Assembly (NCBI RefSeq): GCF_025567385.1
Contig: NZ_JAOQJU010000002.1
Coordinates: 124,001-188,000, forward strand
Length of the DNA: 64,000 nucleotides
Source: Claveliimonas acetigenes
Lineage (GTDB): Bacteria > Bacillota > Clostridia > Lachnospirales > Lachnospiraceae
Reading direction: 5' to 3'
The translations under genes and the position numbers were made by a program. Under the pieces are notes generated by a model. That model made no database searches. It was not told the origin of the DNA and saw only the letters and a list, made by a program, of their open reading frames with translations. Below, piece after piece: positions 16,859 through 25,620 of the stretch (positions within the stretch are counted from its first letter, which is position 1; each line of letters begins with the position of its first letter).

Positions 16859-17662
16859 TCACTCCTGTTCGTTTTTTGCAATCCTTTCCATTTTCACAGA
16901 TTGAATTGTATTATTGTCTACAGATAATATCGTAAAGCGATATCCTTCATATTCTACGGCACATCGCTCATTCTCTCCCGGTATCCGGTCAAGCTCCGCA
17001 ATCAGGAATCCATTAAGCGTCTCATACTCTTCTTTGTCAAAACTAAGCCCCATCAAGTCTTCCAAATCTTCCAGATCGATAAACCCATTTACAATATAAG
17101 AGCCATCCGCCTGACAGACAATCGTTTCTTCCTCTTCATCATACTCGTCCATGATATTTCCGACAATCTCTTCCAGAATATCTTCCATTGCCACAATACC
17201 CGAAGTCTGACCATATTCATCCAGTACAACGGCTATGTGGTTTTTCTCTGCCTGCATTTCCTTGAAAAGTCTGTCGATACTCTTCGTTTCCGGAATAAAT
17301 GCTACCGGACGTATGTACATTTCAAGGTCTTTTACCGGAGTTTCCCGGAGCGTTTTGTCCAGATAAGCTTTCATCGCATCTCTCAAATGAAAGATTCCAA
17401 TAATTTCATCAATATCTTCCCTGTAAATTGGAAAGCGTGAAAACTTTTCATCTAACATAAACTTTAACGCCTTTTCCAGCGTTTCTTCTCCGTCAATCGC
17501 CACAATATCTCTCCGGTGCGTCATGATATCTTTTGCATCTTTATCCATATACCGGAAAATATTTCGAATTAAATCCGCCGCCTCTTTCCCCAGGACTTCC
17601 TTCTGCCCATTTTCTCCCTGAAATATTTCCTTCATCCGCAGAAATAAACTGCCTTCTTCCAT
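16859..17662 (-). CDS. CBS-pair/CorC_HlyC domain protein
   Basis: 267 residues. Two CBS motifs occupy about residues 40-165: DIMTHRRDIVAIDGEETLEKAL and FSRFPIYREDIDEIIGIFHLRD form the first, and VLDEYGQTSGIVAMEDILEEIVG closes the second. Residues 185-265 are a CorC_HlyC transporter-associated domain (GFIDLEDLEDLMG, ETLNGFLIAEL, RFTILSVDNN). The DUF21 membrane domain of full hemolysin-C-type proteins is absent, as in stand-alone CorC proteins linked to Mg/Co efflux. Adenosine nucleotide sensing through the CBS pair is likely. Lies 20 bases downstream of mazF. Confidence 0.87.
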   Translation of the reverse strand: MEEGSLFLRMKEIFQGENGQKEVLGKEAADLIRNIFRYMDKDAKDIMTHRRDIVAIDGEETLEKALKFMLDEKFSRFPIYREDIDEIIGIFHLRDAMKAYLDKTLRETPVKDLEMYIRPVAFIPETKSIDRLFKEMQAEKNHIAVVLDEYGQTSGIVAMEDILEEIVGNIMDEYDEEEETIVCQADGSYIVNGFIDLEDLEDLMGLSFDKEEYETLNGFLIAELDRIPGENERCAVEYEGYRFTILSVDNNTIQSVKMERIAKNEQE

Positions 17663-17682
17663 TTTTCGCCTATGCTCCTTTT

Positions 17683-18030
17683 CTATGTATGAAGCTCAAA
17701 ACTAACTTTAATTGCTTCATCTACTTTATTCATTAGTTCTTTATCCAAATGGCAAACCATATCTTTGAGCCTTTGTTTATCAATCGTACGAATCTGCTCC
17801 AGCAGAATAACCGAATTCTTGACAATCTGATATTTGCGTGCATCAATTTCCACATGTGTCGGAAGCTTTGCCTTATTCATGCGGGAAGTGATCGCCGCAC
17901 AGATCACAGTTGGACTGTGCCTGTTCCCAATATCATTCTGAATAATCAGCACCGGCCTGATGCCTCCCTGTTCTGAACCCACTACCGGACTTAAATCTGC
18001 ATAATAAATATCTCCACGTCTTACCTGCAC
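17683..18030 (-). CDS. mazF: MazF/PemK-family mRNA interferase (NdoA-like)
   Basis: 115 residues, an excellent match to the Bacillus EndoA/MazF type: RRGDIYYADLSPVVGSEQGG at the N-terminus and VLIIQNDIGNRHSPTVICAAITS with the conserved Thr/Ser of the active site, then LLEQIRTIDKQRL. Such proteins cleave single-stranded mRNA at short motifs and are normally held by a MazE partner. Start is a GTG with CGGAG upstream. It lies directly after alr as in Bacilli, but the gap to alr is only 81 bases and holds no MazE-like ORF, so the antitoxin is missing here or encoded elsewhere. Confidence 0.92.
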   Translation of the reverse strand: MQVRRGDIYYADLSPVVGSEQGGIRPVLIIQNDIGNRHSPTVICAAITSRMNKAKLPTHVEIDARKYQIVKNSVILLEQIRTIDKQRLKDMVCHLDKELMNKVDEAIKVSFELHT

Positions 18031-18111
18031 TCTATTTCACACTCCGATTTTCTAAGATAAAATAAGTATTTCCATCTTTTTCGGATGTATTCTGCAGAGT
18101 TTTATTTTTAC

Positions 18112-19278
18112 CTACGTGAAAAAATCAATCTGCTTTACCAATTTACCCTGACGCAGATATTCCCTTGGTATACGTTTACTGAGACAACAGACAAATTCAT
18201 AATTAAATCTGCCGGAAATATCGCCAAGTGTCTCCACCGGAAGATGTTCTGCCCCATCATATCCTACAAGGACAACTCTATCTCCGAATTTTACATCTTC
18301 AATTTCTGTAACATCAACCATAAACTGATCCATGCACACTCTTCCACAGATTGGCGCCTTCCTGCCATGAATCAACACGTAGCCTTTGTTAGACAAGCTT
18401 CTGGGATAACCGTCGCCATAGCCTACCGGAATGGTAGCAATCTTCCGCTTCTCTTTTGCCGTATATGTTCCCCCGTAGCTAACGGACGTTCCTGCCTCTA
18501 TCCATTTTACATAAGTTACATGGCTGATTAATTCCATTGCAGGTTTTAATGGGACATTCTCTTTTCTCACTTCTTCCGACGGATACATTCCGTAAATAGA
18601 AATCCCGGCGCGGACAAGATCCATATTGGCTTCTTTTATATCTATAATTCCGGCACTGTTAGAACAATGACAATATGGAAAGCAGATTTTTCTTTCCTCC
18701 AGCGCTTTCTTCATCCACAGATATTCCTTTATCTGCTGATCCGTATATCCTTTATCCGTCTCATCTGCTTTCGCAAAATGTGTAAACATCCCCTCCAACA
18801 CCAGACAAGGCATGGCTGCAATTCCTGCAATCTTATCAACACTTTCCTCACATACAGAAAAGCCAAGTCTTCCCATTCCTGTGTCAATTTTTATGTGAAG
18901 ATAAGCCTTTTTTCCCATATCAAAAGCAAGACTGGAAACTCCCTCTGCCATTTCTTCCGAATAACAAGTCATGCGCACTTCTTTTTCAATCATCTCCGCC
19001 CACTGCTCCGGAAAGACACAACCCAGCACTAAAACAGGTTTTTTCAGCCCCTTTTCTTTCAGCAAAACTGCTTCATCCGCTGTTGCGACAGCATATCCCC
19101 ATATATATTCGACAGATTCAAACAATCTTGCGATCTGAACTGCTCCATGCCCGTAGGCATCCGTCTTAAGTACGGCAATAATCTTTGTATCTGCCGCTAT
19201 ATTCTTCTTCATCATTTCCATATTATATTCAATCGCGTCCAAATCAATTCTTGCGCATACTCTGCTGTACTTTTTCAT
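18112..19278 (-). CDS. alr: Alanine racemase
   Basis: 388 residues, full-length fold-type III PLP enzyme converting L- to D-alanine for peptidoglycan. The PLP lysine is Lys38 in AVLKTDAYGHG, and the second catalytic base is the Tyr of SYGGTYTAKEK; GRVCMDQFMVDV supplies the substrate-contacting region. The order nnr-alr-mazF, starting six bases after the nnr stop, is the usual Gram-positive arrangement and suggests one transcript. No oddities seen. Confidence 0.95.
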   Translation of the reverse strand: MKKYSRVCARIDLDAIEYNMEMMKKNIAADTKIIAVLKTDAYGHGAVQIARLFESVEYIWGYAVATADEAVLLKEKGLKKPVLVLGCVFPEQWAEMIEKEVRMTCYSEEMAEGVSSLAFDMGKKAYLHIKIDTGMGRLGFSVCEESVDKIAGIAAMPCLVLEGMFTHFAKADETDKGYTDQQIKEYLWMKKALEERKICFPYCHCSNSAGIIDIKEANMDLVRAGISIYGMYPSEEVRKENVPLKPAMELISHVTYVKWIEAGTSVSYGGTYTAKEKRKIATIPVGYGDGYPRSLSNKGYVLIHGRKAPICGRVCMDQFMVDVTEIEDVKFGDRVVLVGYDGAEHLPVETLGDISGRFNYEFVCCLSKRIPREYLRQGKLVKQIDFFT

Positions 19279-19284
19279 GCTCTC

Positions 19285-20781
19285 TTAATCCTCCTTCCGG
19301 CTGAGCACAGCCGCGATTCCATCCGCCAGCTCTCTTGCCAGTACACTATAGCTGCCTTTCTCAACCTTTGCCGCATCTCCCGCCATTCCATGCAGAAGCA
19401 CTCCTATACATGCGCCTTCAAAGCAATCCTTGCCCTGAGCCAAAAGACCTGTAATGATACCCGCCAGCACATCGCCAGAACCAGCTTTCGCCATAGCTGC
19501 ATTCCCACTAATATTTACGTAGGTCTGTCTGCCTGCACAGGCCACCACCGTTCTGGCATCTTTCATAACGCAGACAACGGGATATTTTTCTGCAAATGCT
19601 CTGGCTGCATCTATTCTGCGGCTCTTCAATGTTTCTACATCTATCCGTGTCAGTCTGGACATTTCTTTCAGATGTGGGGTAAATACAAATTGCCCGGCAG
19701 ATATTCCTTCCAGATACTGCGGATGTCCTGCTAAAATATTCAGTCCATCCGCATCAACAACGCAAGGTACCTGAACATTCTTTACAACCATCTCCAAAAT
19801 CTTTTCCGAGCACTCATTGACGCCGATTCCCGAACCAATACACACAACATCTGCCCACGTCAGAAGCCCTCGTACTTCCTCTTCATCATAAGAATCATAT
19901 GCCGTAATAATTGCTTCTGGCAAAAGCTGCTGCAGAATCATTCTGTTCTCTTCCACCGTATAAATCTGAACCAGCCCGGCACCTGTCCGATAAGCGGACA
20001 ATGCATTCAAGTACGCAGCTCCGGCCATTCCCTTACTCCCTGCAATAATCAGCACTTTTCCATAAGTTCCTTTATGAGAATCCGGTTTTCGTTCCGGCAA
20101 GAGTTCTGAAAACAGTGAAGGCTCATAAGAAAACACAGTCTCTGCATCCTCTTCCATTTTCTCTGTGCAAATTCCAATATCGGCAATAAACACTCTTCCT
20201 GCATACTCACATCCGGGATAAAAGATAAGACCAAGTTTCCTTTTCTGGAAAGTAACCGTCAGATCCGCGCGAACAGCCGTTCCCATCACACATCCTGTAT
20301 CTGCTGATATGCCAGAAGGAATATCTACAGCCACTCTCACAGCTTTAGAGCGGTTCAAAGATTCTATAATCTCGAAATATTTCCCTTCAATCGGTCTGCT
20401 GAGGCCTACACCAAATATTGCATCTACTATTACACTATATTCTTTCTCTTCATAAGTGTTGCTTATTCTTCCGCCAACTTTCTGAAATAACTGCATCTGC
20501 CTCCTGGTTTCCTCCGTACAGCTAACTTCCTTTCCGATAAAGACAAGCTCCACATCCAACTTCTTCTCCTTCAGCATCCGTGCAATGGCGAATCCGTCTC
20601 CGCCGTTATTTCCCGATCCGCATATCACGCATATTTTCGACAAGTCAATGCCTTCCGCCTCCATAATCTGTACACAACTTTCCGCCGCTCTTTCCATAAG
20701 TTCCAGCGATGGAATTCCCAACACATCAATGGTGTATCTGTCCGCCGCCTTCATCTGCCCTGCATCTGGAAAATATATCAT
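19285..20781 (-). CDS. nnr: Bifunctional NAD(P)H-hydrate epimerase / ADP-dependent dehydratase
   Basis: 498 residues with two domains. The N-terminal YjeF_N epimerase (about 1-210) shows VICGSGNNGGDGFAIAR and VDAIFGVGLSRPIEG; the C-terminal carbohydrate-kinase-like dehydratase (about 225-498) shows GSKGMAGAAYLNALSAYRTG and the nucleotide motif KAGSGDVLAGIITG. Together they repair hydrated NADH and NADPH. The start at 20781 is supported by GGTGGAAG just upstream and the conserved YFPDAGQMKAADRYTI opening; the longer frame starts inside the rex terminator. Heads the nnr-alr-mazF group. Confidence 0.94.
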   Translation of the reverse strand: MIYFPDAGQMKAADRYTIDVLGIPSLELMERAAESCVQIMEAEGIDLSKICVICGSGNNGGDGFAIARMLKEKKLDVELVFIGKEVSCTEETRRQMQLFQKVGGRISNTYEEKEYSVIVDAIFGVGLSRPIEGKYFEIIESLNRSKAVRVAVDIPSGISADTGCVMGTAVRADLTVTFQKRKLGLIFYPGCEYAGRVFIADIGICTEKMEEDAETVFSYEPSLFSELLPERKPDSHKGTYGKVLIIAGSKGMAGAAYLNALSAYRTGAGLVQIYTVEENRMILQQLLPEAIITAYDSYDEEEVRGLLTWADVVCIGSGIGVNECSEKILEMVVKNVQVPCVVDADGLNILAGHPQYLEGISAGQFVFTPHLKEMSRLTRIDVETLKSRRIDAARAFAEKYPVVCVMKDARTVVACAGRQTYVNISGNAAMAKAGSGDVLAGIITGLLAQGKDCFEGACIGVLLHGMAGDAAKVEKGSYSVLARELADGIAAVLSRKED

Positions 20782-20836
20782 TCTTCCACCTTCTTCGACT
20801 ATTTTATGACAATGTCCGTTATACAAAACAACGTGT

Positions 20837-20858
20837 AAAAAAAGCCCGTTATACAGGC
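20837..20858 (-). terminator. Rho-independent terminator after rex
   Basis: GCCTGT pairs with ACGGGC across a three-base loop (one G-U), followed on the minus strand by seven T. Lies 25 bases after the rex stop. Confidence 0.75.
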
Positions 20859-20883
20859 CTTCCATACACGCCGCAATGTCTTT

Positions 20884-21543
20884 TTACTTACTTTCTTTAT
20901 GTTCTTCATGATACCGGCTGATATTATAAGACAGCCGCATCAGACTTTCTGATAAATGCACATTTTCAACAATCACATTTTCAGGAAGATTCAAATCAAT
21001 GTGAGCAAAATTCCAAATTGCCCGAACACCATTATTCACCAGGTTATTCGCCACTTCAACTGCCTTTGTCTTGGGAATCGTCAGCACACCGATCTCTATA
21101 TCATTCTCTCTGACAAACTGTTCCAATTCATCCATCATCCGAACCGGAACACCGCGGATTGATACATCTGCCAAAGTCGGATTAACATCAAAAATCCCCT
21201 TCAGAATGAAGCCTCGTTTCTCAAAATCTGCATAATTCGCTAACGCCTGTCCAAGATTACCTGCCCCGATAATAATAATATTATGATGCTGCTCCAACCC
21301 GAGTATCTTACCAATCTCCGTATACAAATATTTCACATTATATCCATATCCCTGCTGGCCAAATCCGCCAAAGTTATTCAGATCCTGTCTGATCTGAGAT
21401 GCCGTAACTTTCATTCTCTTGCTCAAATCATTGGAGGAAATACGCTCCACTCCATTTTCCAACAGTTCTCCAAGATAACGATAATATCTGGGGAGTCTTC
21501 GTATCACTGCCTGAGAGATCTCTCTTTCTTCCACTAGTCTCAC
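20884..21543 (-). CDS. rex: Redox-sensing transcriptional repressor Rex
   Basis: 219 residues, full length. The N-terminal winged helix (1-80) includes ISSNDLSKRMKVTASQIRQD as recognition region and the FGGFGQQGYGYNV wing; the Rossmann domain starts with IIIIGAGNLGQAL (GAGNLG at 93-98), and the C-terminal swapped helix LMRLSYNISRYHEEH is present. Rex binds DNA at high NAD and releases it when NADH rises, controlling fermentation genes in clostridia. Divergent from an ABC-F gene. A Rex-like palindrome overlaps its own -35 box, suggesting autoregulation; further candidate sites lie at xfp and the alcohol dehydrogenase. Confidence 0.97.
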   Translation of the reverse strand: MRLVEEREISQAVIRRLPRYYRYLGELLENGVERISSNDLSKRMKVTASQIRQDLNNFGGFGQQGYGYNVKYLYTEIGKILGLEQHHNIIIIGAGNLGQALANYADFEKRGFILKGIFDVNPTLADVSIRGVPVRMMDELEQFVRENDIEIGVLTIPKTKAVEVANNLVNNGVRAIWNFAHIDLNLPENVIVENVHLSESLMRLSYNISRYHEEHKESK

Positions 21544-21566
21544 CTTCCCGATTACATTCTAGAGAT

Positions 21567-21595
21567 ATTATATAGAATTGTTTAATTAATGTCAA
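21567..21595 (-). promoter_or_regulatory. Consensus promoter of rex with overlapping Rex-like operator
   Basis: Minus-strand -35 TTGACA (21590-21595) and -10 TATAAT (21567-21572) with 17-base spacing, a perfect sigma-A consensus. The 18-mer TTGACATTAATTAAACAA at 21578-21595 resembles the Rex site TTGTTAANNNNTTAACAA (right half six of seven) and covers the -35 and spacer. Confidence 0.75.
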
Positions 21596-21623
21596 ACTTT
21601 TGATAAAAATCTTTCTACTTTAG

Positions 21624-21651
21624 TTGTAATTTCTTTTGTTTTTTGTATAAT
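21624..21651 (+). promoter_or_regulatory. Predicted promoter of ABC-F gene
   Basis: -35 TTGTAA at 21624-21629 and -10 TATAAT at 21646-21651, spacer 16. GGAGG at 21669-21673 is the ribosome site, seven bases before the ATG at 21681. Confidence 0.65.
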
Positions 21652-21680
21652 GAAGTGGAAGAATTTACGGAGGTTATACT

Positions 21681-23600
21681 ATGATTTTAGCTTGCCATGA
21701 CATTAAAAAAGCATTTGGAGAAGAAGTTATTGTCGAACATGGCTCTTTTCATATAGAAGAACACGAAAAAGCCGCCCTGGTAGGATTAAATGGTGCAGGG
21801 AAATCCACAATCCTCAAAATGATTGTGGGGGAACTTTCCCTGGACGCCGGGACTGTTACCCTTGCCAAGGGCAAAACTCTGGGATATCTCTCCCAGCATC
21901 AGGAAGTCACAAACGGACATACCATATACGAAGAAGTAAAGACTGCAAAAGCAAATATTATTAAAATGGAAAAACAAATCCGAAGCATTGAGTTGGAATT
22001 GAAAACTCTGGCCGGTCAGGAACTGGAAAACCGCCTTGCCGCCTACCACCGTCTGACAGACCGCTTTGAACGTGAAAACGGATATGCATACGAAAGTGAG
22101 ATTACAGGTGTTTTAAAAGGACTTGGCTTTCACGAATCAGAATTTAATAAATCCGTCGATACACTTTCCGGAGGTCAGAAAACACGGGTAGCGCTGGGAA
22201 AGCTGCTTCTCACAAAACCCGATGTTCTGCTTCTGGATGAACCCACCAACCACCTGGACTTAAACTCTATTGCATGGCTGGAAAATTATTTGCTTAACTA
22301 TCCAGGAGCAGTTTTGATTGTATCTCATGACCGTTATTTTCTGAACAGAGTCGTCACAAAAGTTATTGAAATCGAGTCTGGAAGGCTTATGACATTCCTC
22401 GGCAACTATACTGCTTACGCCGAAAAAAAAGAACAGATCCGGAATGCAAAATTAAAAGAATATTTAAACCAACAGCAGGAAATCAAACACCAGGAAGCTG
22501 TCATCGAAAAATTACGTTCCTTCAACCGGGAAAAATCCATTAAACGAGCAGAAAGCCGGGAAAAAATGCTGAATAAAATAACGCCTGTGGAAAAACCTGC
22601 CGAAATTCACAGTGAGATTCATCTGACTTTAGAGCCCTCCTGCACCAGCGGAAACGATGTTCTGACTGTAGAACATTTAAGCAAAGCATTTTCCTCGCAA
22701 ACCCTGTTTTCCGACATAAACTTTGACATCAAACGCGGCGAACATGTTGCGATTATCGGCGATAACGGAACAGGTAAAACAACGCTTCTTAAGATTTTAA
22801 ACGAAGTCCTTCCCGCGGATACAGGAACCTTTACGCTGGGAACCAATGTCAAGATAGGATATTACGATCAGGAACATCATGTACTTCACATGGAGAAGAC
22901 TATTTTTGAAGAAATATCAGATGCCTATCCCACTCTCACCAATACCAGAATCCGCAACATTCTGGCCGCCTTTTTATTCACCGGCGACGATGTATTCAAA
23001 CAGATCTCTGATTTAAGCGGCGGAGAGCGTGGACGTGTCTCTCTGGCAAAACTAATGCTGTCAGAAGCAAATTTCCTGATTCTGGACGAGCCGACCAACC
23101 ATCTGGATATTACCTCCAAAGAAATTCTGGAAAAAGCGTTGAACAATTATACCGGAACAGTACTCTTTGTATCCCATGACAGGTATTTTATTAATCAAAC
23201 AGCTACCAGAATCTTGGAACTTATAAATCATAAGTTTGTAAATTATATCGGAAATTACGATTATTATTTAGAAAAGAAAGAAACCCTGACCGCTGCTTAC
23301 GCCGGTGTTCCTAATGCAGAGATTTCCATTTCTGCAAAAGAAACGGTATCCGATTCTAAACTCAGCTGGCAGGAGCAGAAAGAAGCGCAGGCTAAAGAAC
23401 GAAAGCGCTTAAACGATTTGAAAAAAACAGAAAACCATATCAGCGAACTGGAAGAACGGGATGCTGAGATTGACGAGCTTATGACCCGGGAAGAAATTTA
23501 TACCAATTCTGTAAAATGCCAGGAGCTTTCAAAAGAAAAATCCCAAATTGCTCTGGAACTGGAAACACTCTATGAACGCTGGGAATCTTTGGCTGAATAA
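21681..23600 (+). CDS. ABC-F family ATPase
   Basis: 639 residues with two ABC cassettes and no membrane segments. First cassette: Walker A GLNGAGKST (35-43), signature LSGGQKTR, Walker B VLLLDEPTNHLD. Second: GDNGTGKTT, LSGGERGR and LILDEPTNHLD. Between them is the charged, helical ABC-F linker (about 240-310), and the C-terminus is a coiled coil rich in Lys and Glu (about 540-639). ABC-F proteins act on the ribosome E site as translation factors or antibiotic-protection factors; the long coiled-coil tail is Uup/YdiF-like, favouring housekeeping rather than resistance. One of few plus-strand genes, with its own promoter and terminator. Confidence 0.93.
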   Translation: MILACHDIKKAFGEEVIVEHGSFHIEEHEKAALVGLNGAGKSTILKMIVGELSLDAGTVTLAKGKTLGYLSQHQEVTNGHTIYEEVKTAKANIIKMEKQIRSIELELKTLAGQELENRLAAYHRLTDRFERENGYAYESEITGVLKGLGFHESEFNKSVDTLSGGQKTRVALGKLLLTKPDVLLLDEPTNHLDLNSIAWLENYLLNYPGAVLIVSHDRYFLNRVVTKVIEIESGRLMTFLGNYTAYAEKKEQIRNAKLKEYLNQQQEIKHQEAVIEKLRSFNREKSIKRAESREKMLNKITPVEKPAEIHSEIHLTLEPSCTSGNDVLTVEHLSKAFSSQTLFSDINFDIKRGEHVAIIGDNGTGKTTLLKILNEVLPADTGTFTLGTNVKIGYYDQEHHVLHMEKTIFEEISDAYPTLTNTRIRNILAAFLFTGDDVFKQISDLSGGERGRVSLAKLMLSEANFLILDEPTNHLDITSKEILEKALNNYTGTVLFVSHDRYFINQTATRILELINHKFVNYIGNYDYYLEKKETLTAAYAGVPNAEISISAKETVSDSKLSWQEQKEAQAKERKRLNDLKKTENHISELEERDAEIDELMTREEIYTNSVKCQELSKEKSQIALELETLYERWESLAE

Positions 23601-23607
23601 TTAAGAA

Positions 23608-23653
23608 GAAACAGGGAGCAAAAACACGTACTTTCGCTCCCTGTTTCCTTTTA
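23608..23653. terminator. Bidirectional terminator between ABC-F and SLH genes
   Basis: Perfect 12-base stem GAAACAGGGAGC / GCTCCCTGTTTC with a 16-base loop, followed on the plus strand by CTTTTATTT. Lies between convergent genes and can serve both. Confidence 0.85.
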
Positions 23654-23654
23654 T

Positions 23655-24362
23655 TTACTCACCATAACTTAAGAAGAATCTTGTCAAAATAACTGCCGTT
23701 TCCGCACGGCTGGTACTTCCTTGCGGGTCAAGCCTCGTACCGCTATCCTTTCCCGTAATGATCCCTCTGGCAACTGCCCATGACATTGCATCCTGTGCAA
23801 AAGAACTTACACTTTCTCCATCAACAAAATTACCGAAATCCGATCTTGCACTTACATCCAGCTCTGCTGTAATCGCAAGACGGTACATCATTGTAGCCAT
23901 CTGTTCCCTGGTAATGTAGTCGCTCGGTCCAAAATATCCGGTATCTGAATAACCTGTAATTATATTAAGTCCATATGCTGCAAGAACAGCCCGGGTATAC
24001 CATGTCCCATCCGGTACATCCGGAAAAATCTCATCATACGGAATATCCGGTTCGCCGACGGTTCTCCAGATAATCATTGCAAACTGAGCGCGCGCCAGTG
24101 GCTCATATGGGGCAAAATGCTCAGTGTCTTTTCCCATCATCAGCCCGGTTTCATACATAACATAGGCTTCCAGCGCAAACCATTCATTTTCATCTACATC
24201 GACATACGGAAAATCATAGAGTGATTCTTCCTCACTAAGCTCAATAACTTCTCCGCCTACCGCATTTACTGCTTCTTCCGTCATTTCTGCTGCGGAAACC
24301 GGCAGTACCATCATGCTGCATACCAATACAAGAGCCACAGCCCTCACTATTTTCTTTTTCAC
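23655..24362 (-). CDS. Secreted S-layer homology (SLH) protein
   Basis: 235 residues. An N-terminal signal peptide (KKKIVRAVALVLVCSMMVLPVSA, cleavage near AAEM) is followed by three SLH repeats covering nearly the whole mature protein: VDVDENEWFALEAYVMYETG with FAPYEPLARAQFAMIIWR, FPDVPDGTWYTRAVLAAYG with FGPSDYITREQMATMMYR, and a third with WAVARGIITGKD and STSRAETAVILTRF. SLH triplets bind pyruvylated secondary wall polymer. No other domain is attached, so this may be a bare wall-binding protein or spacer. Strong resemblance in repeat wording to the SLH part of the surface esterase at 60139-62898. Lies 32 bases after icd without a clear terminator between. Confidence 0.9.
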   Translation of the reverse strand: MKKKIVRAVALVLVCSMMVLPVSAAEMTEEAVNAVGGEVIELSEEESLYDFPYVDVDENEWFALEAYVMYETGLMMGKDTEHFAPYEPLARAQFAMIIWRTVGEPDIPYDEIFPDVPDGTWYTRAVLAAYGLNIITGYSDTGYFGPSDYITREQMATMMYRLAITAELDVSARSDFGNFVDGESVSSFAQDAMSWAVARGIITGKDSGTRLDPQGSTSRAETAVILTRFFLSYGE

Positions 24363-24394
24363 AATAATCCCCCTTTAAGTATGAAATTATATCA

Positions 24395-25591
24395 TTACAA
24401 CCTCTCTGCAATTGCTTTGATAAACGCTTCACTGTTAAGCACTGTCGGATTCTCAATCGTTGTAATCAGCGCCAGATCTTTTGTCATTTTACCATCTTCA
24501 ATTGTTTCAATTGTTGCTTTCTCAAGCTTATCAGCAAATGCCATCAGTTCTTCATTGCCATCCAGCTCTCCACGTTTTCTAAGCGCTCCTGTCCATGCAA
24601 AAATGGTTGCCACTGAGTTAGTTGATGTCTCTTCCCCCTTCAGATGCTTGTAATAATGACGCTGTACGGTTCCGTGCGCCGCCTCATACTCATAATATCC
24701 GTCCGGCGATACCAGAACAGAGGTCATCATTGCCAGTGAACCGAAAGCAGAGGATACCATATCACTCATCACGTCTCCGTCGTAATTCTTACATGCCCAG
24801 ATATAACCGCCCTCGGACTTCATAACGCGGGCAACTGCATCATCAATCAAAGTATAAAAATAAGTAATTCCGGCATGCTCAAACTTCTCTTTATATTCTG
24901 CATCAAAGATTTCCTGGAAAATATCTTTGAATGTATGGTCATATTTTTTAGAAATTGTATCTTTCGTTGCAAACCAAAGATCCTGTTTGGTATCCAGGGC
25001 ATAATTAAAGCAGCTTCTTGCAAAGCTTTCAATAGAACGGTTGATATTATGCATTCCCTGCACAATCCCGACTCCATCAAAATTATGTACCAGCTCTCTT
25101 GTCTCTGAGCCATCCTCAGCAGTATAAACCAGCTCCACCTTTCCTGCTCCCGGAATTTTCATTTCCGATCCCTTATATACATCACCATAGGCATGTCTTG
25201 CAATAGTGATAGGCTTCTTCCAATTTTTTACGCACGGTTCAATTCCCTTTACCACAATCGGGGCGCGGAACACAGTTCCATCAAGAATCGCACGGATCGT
25301 GCCATTCGGACTCTTCCACATCTCCTTCAGGTCATATTCTGTCATACGTGCGGCATTTGGTGTGATTGTCGCGCATTTTACCGCCACCTTATACTTTTTC
25401 GTTGCATTGGCAGAATCTACCGTCACCTGATCATCCGTTGCATTCCTGTTCTCCAGACCCAAATCATAATACTCTGTATTCAACTCAATAAATGGCTCCA
25501 GAAGATTTTCTTTAATCATCTTCCAAAGGATTCTTGTCATCTCGTCTCCATCCATCTCTACGATTGGTGTCGTCATTTTAATTTTTGCCAT
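24395..25591 (-). CDS. icd: NADP-dependent isocitrate dehydrogenase (eukaryote-like type)
   Basis: 398 residues, related to the homodimeric NADP isocitrate dehydrogenases of eukaryotes rather than the E. coli type: PIVEMDGDEMTRILWKMIK, TITPNAARMTEYDLKEMWKSPNGTI in the substrate region, DGVGIVQGMHN and the cofactor motif EAAHGTVQRHYYKH. Converts isocitrate to 2-oxoglutarate with NADP reduction. The genes upstream are a GntR regulator and a probable citrate synthase, so the set makes 2-oxoglutarate for glutamate; aconitase is not in the window. Ribosome site AAGGAG precedes the ATG at 25591. Confidence 0.95.
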   Translation of the reverse strand: MAKIKMTTPIVEMDGDEMTRILWKMIKENLLEPFIELNTEYYDLGLENRNATDDQVTVDSANATKKYKVAVKCATITPNAARMTEYDLKEMWKSPNGTIRAILDGTVFRAPIVVKGIEPCVKNWKKPITIARHAYGDVYKGSEMKIPGAGKVELVYTAEDGSETRELVHNFDGVGIVQGMHNINRSIESFARSCFNYALDTKQDLWFATKDTISKKYDHTFKDIFQEIFDAEYKEKFEHAGITYFYTLIDDAVARVMKSEGGYIWACKNYDGDVMSDMVSSAFGSLAMMTSVLVSPDGYYEYEAAHGTVQRHYYKHLKGEETSTNSVATIFAWTGALRKRGELDGNEELMAFADKLEKATIETIEDGKMTKDLALITTIENPTVLNSEAFIKAIAERL

Positions 25592-25620
25592 CGCTTACAC
25601 TCCTTTTTGTTTTATTTACA

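Noticed and set aside
18031..18111. Hidden MazE antitoxin gene between alr and mazF
   Set aside because: The 81-base gap is shorter than any MazE gene and has no start codon with a ribosome site and extended frame.
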